This document shows, in pieces, positions 6,301-11,498 of a DNA stretch of 11,498 nt. Under the pieces are notes generated by a model, which was not told where the DNA came from, did not search any database, and saw only the letters and a program-made list of their open reading frames with translations. Made by a program: the position numbers and the translations under genes. The first letter of the stretch is position 1, and each line of letters opens with the position of its first letter. The DNA comes from Oscillospiraceae bacterium (GTDB lineage: Bacteria > Bacillota > Clostridia > Oscillospirales > Oscillospiraceae), in NCBI GenBank assembly GCA_017480395.1, contig JAFVAS010000317.1, positions 1-11,498 of the forward strand, read 5' to 3'.

Positions 6301-7098
6301 TTATCTTCTCTTTTTCCGCTTTGACCCCGGCTTGGGCTTTGGCTCCTCCCGGCGGTTCCAGTCCGGGTTGGAGAAGGAGCTCTCCGCCGTCATCAGCTCA
6401 TCGTGGCGGTGCTCCTCATCCAGGAAGACCGCCCCCTCGGACTGGGCCGTCTCCGGGTGCTCCATCTCCGGGGTGATCTTGCGGAAGGCGCGGCGGAAGA
6501 AAAAGCTGTTCAGATAGGTCACCAGCCCAAAGCCGCACACCGCCCAGACATAGATCGCCATTCCGTAGGCGCTGGGATTCAGGAAAAAGCTCACATAGAT
6601 CGCCGCCAGCACCAGGGCAATGCTCATCAGCGTCCAGGGCAGCGCCGCCACGCTGAGCAGCCAGGCGTTGCGCAGGGTGTGGCGCAGCTTGTTGCGGTAG
6701 CGGGCCTGGAGGGGGAAGATGTACTGAAACCCGAAGAGGAAGGCGAACAGCAGCAGGAAGAAGGTGATTCGATAGACGACCCCCACAGCTCCGGCGAGGT
6801 AGAACACCACCCAGTAGTAGCCGAAGAAGAAGGCAAAGGCCGCCAGACAGATCAGCCACAGCAGCGTCGCCTGCCCGAAGTTCCCGGTGAACGCCCGCCA
6901 GAAAGCCCGGATCATCAGCCCGTCGTCCCGGTCGGTATCCCCCACCAGCTGCTGCATACAGGTATAGAGCGCCGTCAGCGACGCCCCGATGGTGAAAATC
7001 GGAATGCAGAACAGGCAGAACAGGATATTGCAGATCACAATATCCGCCAGCTTGCTCAGCGCGCTCATCAGCGGGCCGTCCAGGTCAAACAGCTTCAC
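6301..7098 (-). CDS. YesL family (DUF624) membrane protein
   Basis: 265-aa integral membrane protein. The N-terminus matches the YesL/DUF624 pattern: FDLDGPLMSALSKLADIVI, then a hydrophobic helix ending IPIFTIGASLTALY (32-45). Five membrane segments are visible at about 17-42, 77-101, 106-130, 146-171 and 179-202. A charged cytoplasmic tail (about 205-265) follows, ending in a basic cluster KRKKRR. I choose the GTG at 7098 because GGGAGG lies 9 bases upstream; the GTG at 7104 is only 3 bases from it. Biochemical function is unknown. The family is very often linked to family 1 sugar ABC importers in Firmicutes, as here, where it follows malQ after a 35-base gap and ends the cluster. The tail is longer than in typical YesL proteins of roughly 200-220 aa. 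Confidence 0.85.
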   Translation of the reverse strand: MKLFDLDGPLMSALSKLADIVICNILFCLFCIPIFTIGASLTALYTCMQQLVGDTDRDDGLMIRAFWRAFTGNFGQATLLWLICLAAFAFFFGYYWVVFYLAGAVGVVYRITFFLLLFAFLFGFQYIFPLQARYRNKLRHTLRNAWLLSVAALPWTLMSIALVLAAIYVSFFLNPSAYGMAIYVWAVCGFGLVTYLNSFFFRRAFRKITPEMEHPETAQSEGAVFLDEEHRHDELMTAESSFSNPDWNRREEPKPKPGSKRKKRR

Positions 7099-7133
7099 AG
7101 GCACTTCCCTCCCGGTTCATGTTTTCGCGCCGC

Positions 7134-8621
7134 TCAGAGGCGGCCATAGATCTGCGTCAGTTTGCGGATACGCCCCTCCAGCTCCCGGCTGAACTCATCG
7201 GGCAGCAGCCGCCATCTCCAGTTGGTGCCCTGGCTGGAGGGCTGGTTGATGCGGGCCTCGTTGCCCAGGGCGAGATGATCCTGCATCGGGATCACCGCCA
7301 GCCTGGACACGCTGCGCAGCACGGCGCACACCATCTGGTGGCACAGCTGCGCCCCCTCCGCCCCGGTGGCCAGATAGTCCTGCACCTGGGCATATTCCTC
7401 CGGCGTAATCTCCCCCAGCCAGCCCAGCAGGGTGGCGTTGTCGTGGGTGCCGGTGTAGGCCACGCTGTTGCGCAGGTAGTTGTGGGGCAGGTTATCCGCG
7501 GCGGAGCCGGTGTCCCGGGAGTCGAAGGCGAACTCAAAGACCTTCATGCCGGGGAACCCGGTGTCGGTCACCAGCTGCCGCACCGTGTCGGTGACGTAGC
7601 CCAGATCCTCCGCCACGATCTCCCGCTGGCCGATGCGCCCCTCGATGGCCCGGAACAGCTCCAGCCCCGGCCCTTTTTCCCAGTGGCCGTTGTGGGCGGT
7701 TTGATCCCCGGCGGGAATCGAAAAATATTCGTCGAATCCCCGGAAGTGGTCGATCCGGAGGATGTCGTAGATCTCAAAGCAAAAGGCGATGCGGCGAATC
7801 CACCAGGCGTAGCCGGTCTCCCGGTGGTAGTCCCAGCGGTAGAGGGGATTGCCCCAGACCTGACCGTCGGCGGCAAAGGCGTCGGGCGGGCAGCCGGAGA
7901 CCGCCCGGGGCCGCCGCCCATCGTCCAGCTGAAACAGCTCCGGCGCGGCCCAGGCATCCGCGCTGTCCAGGGCCACATAGATGGGGATGTCCCCCAGAAT
8001 GCGCACGCCCCTGCCGTGGGCGTAGTCCAGCAGGGCATGCCATTGGGTGAAAAAGCAGAACTGGAGGAACTGATAGAACCCGATCTCCTCCGCCAGGGCG
8101 GCTCGGGCCGGGGCGAGGGCCTCCGCCCGGCGCAGCTTCAGGCCGTCCTCCCACTCCTGCCAGCTCCTGCCGCCGTTGGCGTCCTTGATGGCCATGTAGA
8201 GGGCGTAGTCCTCCAGCCACCAGCGCTGCCGCTCCACAAAGGCCCGAAACGCGGGGTCATCTGCGATTTCGCTGCGGACATAGGCGAGGCGGAGCAGGGG
8301 GAGGCGCTGCTGATAGAGCGCACCGTAGTCCACATAGCGGGCGTCGCCGCCAAAGTCAGCCGCGTCACACTCCTCCCGGGTCAGCCAGCCCCGCCGCACC
8401 AGCTCGTCCAGGCTGATGAAATAGGGGTTGCCCGCGAAGGTGGAGAAGGATTGATAGGGCGAGTCCCCATAGCCCGTGGGCCCCAGGGGGAGGATCTGCC
8501 ACACCCTCTGCCCAGCGCGCGCCAGCTGATCGACAAAGGCGTAGGCCGCCGCGTCAAAGCAGCCGACGCCATAGCGGGAGGGCAGCGCGCTGACCGGAAG
8601 GAGGATTCCGCTTTCTCTCAT
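7134..8621 (-). CDS. malQ: 4-alpha-glucanotransferase (amylomaltase, GH77)
   Basis: 495-aa cytosolic enzyme that transfers 4-alpha-glucan segments between malto-oligosaccharides and releases glucose, making short maltodextrins usable. Family signatures are visible in order: SGILLPVSALPSRYGVG (4-20), WQILPLGPTGYGDSPYQSFS (41-60), GDIPIYVALDSADAW (210-224), LRIDHFRGFDEYFSIP with nucleophile Asp291, VAEDLGYVT with acid/base Glu338, and YTGTHDNATLLGW with the transition-state Asp394. The length is normal for a bacterial short-type amylomaltase and the catalytic set is complete. The ATG at 8621 has an AGGATGG-like site about 10 bases upstream. It lies 116 bases beyond the permease stop, with a hairpin in between, and 35 bases before yesL. 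The context points to processing of glucans imported by the adjacent transporter. Confidence 0.95.
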   Translation of the reverse strand: MRESGILLPVSALPSRYGVGCFDAAAYAFVDQLARAGQRVWQILPLGPTGYGDSPYQSFSTFAGNPYFISLDELVRRGWLTREECDAADFGGDARYVDYGALYQQRLPLLRLAYVRSEIADDPAFRAFVERQRWWLEDYALYMAIKDANGGRSWQEWEDGLKLRRAEALAPARAALAEEIGFYQFLQFCFFTQWHALLDYAHGRGVRILGDIPIYVALDSADAWAAPELFQLDDGRRPRAVSGCPPDAFAADGQVWGNPLYRWDYHRETGYAWWIRRIAFCFEIYDILRIDHFRGFDEYFSIPAGDQTAHNGHWEKGPGLELFRAIEGRIGQREIVAEDLGYVTDTVRQLVTDTGFPGMKVFEFAFDSRDTGSAADNLPHNYLRNSVAYTGTHDNATLLGWLGEITPEEYAQVQDYLATGAEGAQLCHQMVCAVLRSVSRLAVIPMQDHLALGNEARINQPSSQGTNWRWRLLPDEFSRELEGRIRKLTQIYGRL

Positions 8622-8674
8622 GGAACAGTCACCATCCTAATCGTGAATTACAAACCGGATTCGCAAGCAGACGC

Positions 8675-8703
8675 AGAGGCGCCGCACACGGTGCGGCGCC
8701 TCT
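8675..8703 (-). terminator. Strong hairpin between the ABC permease gene and malQ
   Basis: A perfect 13-bp GC-rich stem (8675-8687 with 8691-8703) closes a 3-base loop 34 bases past the permease stop. On the minus strand no clear T-run follows (GCGTCTGCTTGCG), so it is at best a weak or partial terminator, or an mRNA 3'-end stabiliser that lowers malQ-yesL expression relative to the transporter. The structure is seen; the role is inferred. Confidence 0.6.
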
Positions 8704-8733
8704 GGTCAAAGAGGTCAAAGCAATGCGGTCAAA
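8704..8733. repeat. Three short direct repeats of GGTCAAA
   Basis: Identical 7-base copies start at 8704, 8713 and 8727 (TTTGACC on the minus strand), packed into 30 bases between the permease stop and the hairpin. The last copy is part of a small inverted repeat GCGGT-CAA-ACCGC (8725-8737). They could be a protein-binding array or chance. No function can be assigned. Confidence 0.4.
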
Positions 8734-8737
8734 CCGC

Positions 8738-9598
8738 TTACTTGATCGCACCCTCGACCATGCCGCTCATGATCTGCTTCTGAGCGATCAGGAAGATGAC
8801 GATCATGGGGATCATCGCCAGCAGGGCGGCCGTCAGGATCAGATCCCAGGACTTCACGAAGGAGCCGACGAAGGCCTGCACGGCGACGGGCAGGGTCTTG
8901 TTGGGGCTGCTCTGGCCCAGCAGGATGGAGGGCAGCAGATAGTCGTTCCAGATCCACATGCCGTTCAGAATGGTGACGGTGACGATGGTGGGCTTCAGCA
9001 GCGGGAAGATGATGCGGAAGAAGGTGCCCTCGGGGGAGCAGCCGTCGATGGAGGCGGCCTCCTCCAGCTCATAGGGGATGCCCTTGATGAAGCCGGTGAG
9101 GATGAACACCGTCATGGCGCCGCCGAAGCCGCAGTAGGCGAAGATCAGGCCGGGGATACTGCCGTTCATGGACAGGCCGACGAACTTGCCCACCTCGCGG
9201 AAGGTGGCGATCAGGGGGAGCATGACCACCTGGAAGGGGATGATCATGGAGGAGATGAACACCATGTAGATGGCGGTGGACCACTTGGTCTTATTCCGGC
9301 AGATGACCCAGGCTGCCATGCCGCCGAACACGGCCAGCAGGAACAGCGAGATGATGGTCACGACAGCGGAGGAGCCAAAGGCCCGCCAGAACACGAAGTT
9401 CTTGTTGTTGACCACGCTGGACAGGTTGGTGATGAACTGGCTGAAACTGGCCCCGGCCGCCGAGATCGGGTTGGTGACGATGGCGCTCTGGGTCTTGAAG
9501 GAGTTCATCAGCACCAGATAGAAGGGGAAGAGAACATAAATCGCCAGAATGATGGCTATGATCAGAAGAATAGCCACGGTGGATTTCTTCATTTTCAT
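8738..9598 (-). CDS. Carbohydrate ABC transporter permease, MalG type
   Basis: 286-aa inner-membrane permease of the sugar (CUT1) importer family, forming the translocation pore with the upstream MalF-type subunit. Six membrane helices fit, beginning at about 8-30 and followed by segments near 75-99, 108-130, 147-171, 204-224 and 256-273. The cytoplasmic EAA loop, which docks the ATPase, reads EEAASIDGCSPEGTFFRIIFP (179-199) with the expected EAA...G spacing. The length is typical. The ATG overlaps the stop of the upstream permease by one base, and AGGAGG lies 10 bases before it, indicating translational coupling. No ATPase gene is adjacent. Substrate specificity is not readable from the sequence; maltodextrin is inferred from malQ. 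Confidence 0.93.
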   Translation of the reverse strand: MKMKKSTVAILLIIAIILAIYVLFPFYLVLMNSFKTQSAIVTNPISAAGASFSQFITNLSSVVNNKNFVFWRAFGSSAVVTIISLFLLAVFGGMAAWVICRNKTKWSTAIYMVFISSMIIPFQVVMLPLIATFREVGKFVGLSMNGSIPGLIFAYCGFGGAMTVFILTGFIKGIPYELEEAASIDGCSPEGTFFRIIFPLLKPTIVTVTILNGMWIWNDYLLPSILLGQSSPNKTLPVAVQAFVGSFVKSWDLILTAALLAMIPMIVIFLIAQKQIMSGMVEGAIK

Positions 9599-10683
9599 TA
9601 CATCTCAACCTCCTTGCTATTGGAAATGCGCACCTGAATCAGGGAGACGACCGCCAGGATAATAAAGAACAGAATGGCCTTTGCCTGGGCCAGACCGTAC
9701 ATATCACGGGCGAAGGCGGTATTGTAGATGTTCAGCGCGATCATCTGGGTGCCGTTGGACAGATAGTTGCCAAGGAAGTCCACGCTTCCCGCGCCGTTGG
9801 TCAGGGCCAGGTTCACGTCGAACTGCTTGAAGGCAGAGGTCAGGGTCAGGAAGGTGCAGATGGTAAAGGTGGCGGCGATCATGGGGATCTTGATGCGGAA
9901 CAGCGTGGTGAGGGTGTTGGCGCCGTCAATCTGCGCCGCCTCCAGCACGTCGCCGGGCACGGTGGTCAGGCCGTTGATGTAGATCAGCATGATGTAGCCG
10001 GCATACTGCCAGACATAGACCACGATGATGGCCATAAAGGCGGTCTTTGTGTTCGCCAGGGCGGAGATGGCGGAGCCGGTGAGCTTGGTCAGCACGTTGC
10101 TGAACACGAACTGCCAGACATAGCCCAGAACGATGCCGCCGATCAGGTTGGGCAGGAAGTAGGCCGCCCGGAAGAAGCCGATGCCCTTGAGCTTGGTGGT
10201 GCACAGCAGGGCCAGCAGGAAGCCCACCACATTGACCAGAATCATGTTGACAATCACGAACAGCACGGTCAGGAGCAGCGACCAGATGAAGCCCGGCTCC
10301 TTGAACATGGTGGCGTAATTGCTAAAGCCCACCATCTGGCTGAACGAGACGCCGTTCCAATCGGTGAAGGAGTAAAAAATACCCACAAACATGGGGACAA
10401 TGACCGTCACCGCAAAGGTGAACAGCAGCGGAAACAGGAAAATAAAGTTGATGATGGCGCGGTGGTGCAGCACAGTGGGAATAAAGTAGACGCCGGCCAG
10501 AATCGCCAGGGCGCCCAGCACCAGGAACAGACCGCGCAGACCGATGTTGATGCCGATGTTCAGCACCAGATAGGTCTTTGTAAGGTCCATCCAAAGGGCG
10601 GCGACCAGCAGGACGGCACCCACCACCAGGAGCACCAGAGACAGGATCTTTTTGCTCATGTTGCTTTCATTGCTTTCAATCAT
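9598..10683 (-). CDS. Carbohydrate ABC transporter permease, MalF type, with N-terminal extension
   Basis: 361-aa sugar importer permease if started at the ATG at 10683, which lies 11 bases after GGGGAG. A GTG at 10695 or an ATG at 10659 are alternatives. Numbering from 10683, the standard MalF-like core begins near residue 75 (RAIINFIFLFPLLFTF), includes the family pattern SFTDWNG (105-111) and has the EAA loop LEAAQIDGANTLTTLFRIKIP at 247-267. The core is preceded by about 70 residues with two extra membrane helices (about 15-33 and 45-68), making about eight helices instead of six. Its stop overlaps the start of the MalG-type gene by one base. A stem-loop and about 137 bases separate it from the solute-binding protein gene upstream. 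The substrate is unknown. Confidence 0.92.
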   Translation of the reverse strand: MIESNESNMSKKILSLVLLVVGAVLLVAALWMDLTKTYLVLNIGINIGLRGLFLVLGALAILAGVYFIPTVLHHRAIINFIFLFPLLFTFAVTVIVPMFVGIFYSFTDWNGVSFSQMVGFSNYATMFKEPGFIWSLLLTVLFVIVNMILVNVVGFLLALLCTTKLKGIGFFRAAYFLPNLIGGIVLGYVWQFVFSNVLTKLTGSAISALANTKTAFMAIIVVYVWQYAGYIMLIYINGLTTVPGDVLEAAQIDGANTLTTLFRIKIPMIAATFTICTFLTLTSAFKQFDVNLALTNGAGSVDFLGNYLSNGTQMIALNIYNTAFARDMYGLAQAKAILFFIILAVVSLIQVRISNSKEVEM

Positions 10684-10757
10684 CGCATGGAACACTCCCC
10701 TCTTCTCAGTTTTGCTCTCAGCAGATATGGTTTGAAAACACCGATGAAATATAACAC

Positions 10758-10786
10758 GAAGGGCGACGGCAAAGCCGCCGCCCTTC
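10758..10786 (-). promoter_or_regulatory. Intercistronic stem-loop after the solute-binding protein gene
   Basis: The arms 10758-10770 and 10774-10786 form a 13-bp stem with a 3-base loop. On the minus-strand RNA every pair forms, including one G-U wobble, whereas on the plus strand the same position is an A-C mismatch, so the structure belongs to the minus transcript. The flank that follows (GTGTTATATTTC) is only moderately T-rich. It probably acts as a 3' stabiliser or leaky terminator that makes binding protein exceed permease, as known between malE and malF. Confidence 0.65.
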
Positions 10787-10820
10787 TGGTTTTACTCGCG
10801 GTGATGCAGCGAATCAGAGA

Positions 10821-11498
10821 TTACTGCTGCTGATAGCAGGACGCGGTGACGGCCTGCATGCGGTCGACGAAGCCCTGGGTGTCCAGAGTTCCGGCGGCAT
10901 AGTCCTGGAAGACGACGCCGGTGAAGTCCTGAGCCAGGTTGCCGGGCTGCTCCAGCCAGTGCCAGCTGGAGGTCTTGCCGGCGGCGGTGTAGTCAGCGAT
11001 GGCCTGGGCGAAGGGATCGTTGGCAACGGCGGTGCAGCTCCTGAAGGGGCTGACGCAGCCGGCTTCCTCGACCATGATCTTCTGGCCGTCGGGACCGGCG
11101 AGCCAGTTCAGGAACTCCTCAGCCTCGGCAACATTGCCGTCTTTGTAGACAGCCCACCAGGAGGGAGAGTTGGTCAGGATGGTGTCGATGCCTTCCTCAA
11201 AGGCATAGGGGACGTAGCCGCACTCGAAGTTGCCGGCAGCGGCATACAGATCCTTATAGTCGTTGGTCAGGGAGGAGCCGATCCAGGAGCCCTGGGTCAC
11301 GAAGGCATACTTGCCGCCGGCAAAGCCGGAGACCTGCATATCATAGTTGCCGGAGACCAGCAGAGCGGGGTCGGAATACTGGTTGAACAGAGCGACCATC
11401 TCGGCGAAGTCGGTGAAGCGGGCTTCATCCAGCTTGCCCTCGTCCATCATCAGGTCGAAGTAGGTGGTGTCGTCACGATCCAGACCGGCGTCCAGATA
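10821..11498 (-). CDS. Family 1 extracellular solute-binding protein, C-terminal part (runs off the window)
   Basis: The frame stays open to the window edge, so the start lies outside; 225 residues are visible. An internal ATG at 11450 is not the true start, because the frame continues upstream (YLDAGLDRDDTTYFDL precedes it). The visible part matches the C-terminal lobe of sugar-binding lipoproteins of CUT1 ABC importers: YAFVTQGSWIGSSL, GYVPYAFEEGIDTILTNSPS with conserved Trp residues following, and AEEFLNWLAGPDGQKIMVEEAGCVSPF. The family is usually about 420-450 aa, so roughly half is present; the expected signal peptide with lipobox cannot be seen. It is the first gene visible of the minus-strand cluster and delivers the sugar to the two permeases downstream. 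The ligand is not readable; an alpha-glucan oligosaccharide is inferred from malQ. Confidence 0.9.
   Translation of the reverse strand, partial: YLDAGLDRDDTTYFDLMMDEGKLDEARFTDFAEMVALFNQYSDPALLVSGNYDMQVSGFAGGKYAFVTQGSWIGSSLTNDYKDLYAAAGNFECGYVPYAFEEGIDTILTNSPSWWAVYKDGNVAEAEEFLNWLAGPDGQKIMVEEAGCVSPFRSCTAVANDPFAQAIADYTAAGKTSSWHWLEQPGNLAQDFTGVVFQDYAAGTLDTQGFVDRMQAVTASCYQQQ

Noticed and set aside
7119..8783. A 554-codon plus-strand open frame opposite malQ
   Set aside because: It is the shadow of malQ, which has complete GH77 motifs. The shadow translation shows no domain and is rich in Gly, Pro, His and Gln as expected for antisense GC-rich sequence.
10821..11450. A complete 209-aa binding protein starting at the ATG at 11450
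   Set aside because: The frame continues upstream to the window edge, there is no signal peptide at that ATG, and the family is about twice as long, so this is only the C-terminal part.

Overview
The window reads as the chromosome of a GC-rich Firmicute, most likely a gut clostridium of the Oscillospiraceae type (Flavonifractor/Lawsonibacter/Oscillibacter-like). This placement is inferred from high GC content, strong GGAGG ribosome binding sites, the DUF1934 and YesL families, and a sugar importer encoded without its own ATPase. No rRNA, tRNA, CRISPR array, insertion sequence or phage gene was seen. No stretch above 300 bases lacks a gene; the longest gap is the 203-base divergent promoter region at 459-661.

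Left edge (33-661): a small uncharacterised minus-strand gene is transcribed away from a near-consensus sigma-A promoter (501-529). The same intergenic region carries a plausible plus-strand promoter (569-597) and a leader hairpin (625-643) just before murI.

Plus-strand block (662-6224): six closely spaced genes, probably one transcript or two overlapping ones. They are glutamate racemase (peptidoglycan precursor D-Glu), a DUF1934/YwiB beta-barrel protein, a 218-aa protein that looks like an arginyl-tRNA synthetase stripped of its catalytic domain, an OmpR-type response regulator, its sensor histidine kinase (4-base overlap), and a membrane-anchored HtrA-type serine protease with a PDZ domain. 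The last three form a coherent envelope-stress module. The block ends at a perfect 18-bp hairpin (6251-6289) that can serve as terminator in both directions.

Minus-strand block (6301-11498, reading right to left): the C-terminal part of a family 1 solute-binding protein, a stem-loop, a MalF-type permease with an extra N-terminal membrane-helix pair, an overlapping MalG-type permease, a second hairpin, a GH77 4-alpha-glucanotransferase (malQ), and a YesL/DUF624 membrane protein. The likely job is uptake of a malto-oligosaccharide-like glycan with intracellular disproportionation by MalQ. No ABC ATPase is encoded here, so a shared MsmX-type ATPase elsewhere is inferred.

Most of the window is ordinary. 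The item most worth a second look is the ArgS-like protein without a catalytic domain at 1942-2598, which sits directly after DUF1934, where intact argS lies in other Firmicutes. Next are the Asn-to-Gly change in the first catalytic-cysteine motif of MurI and the TCS-HtrA cassette.
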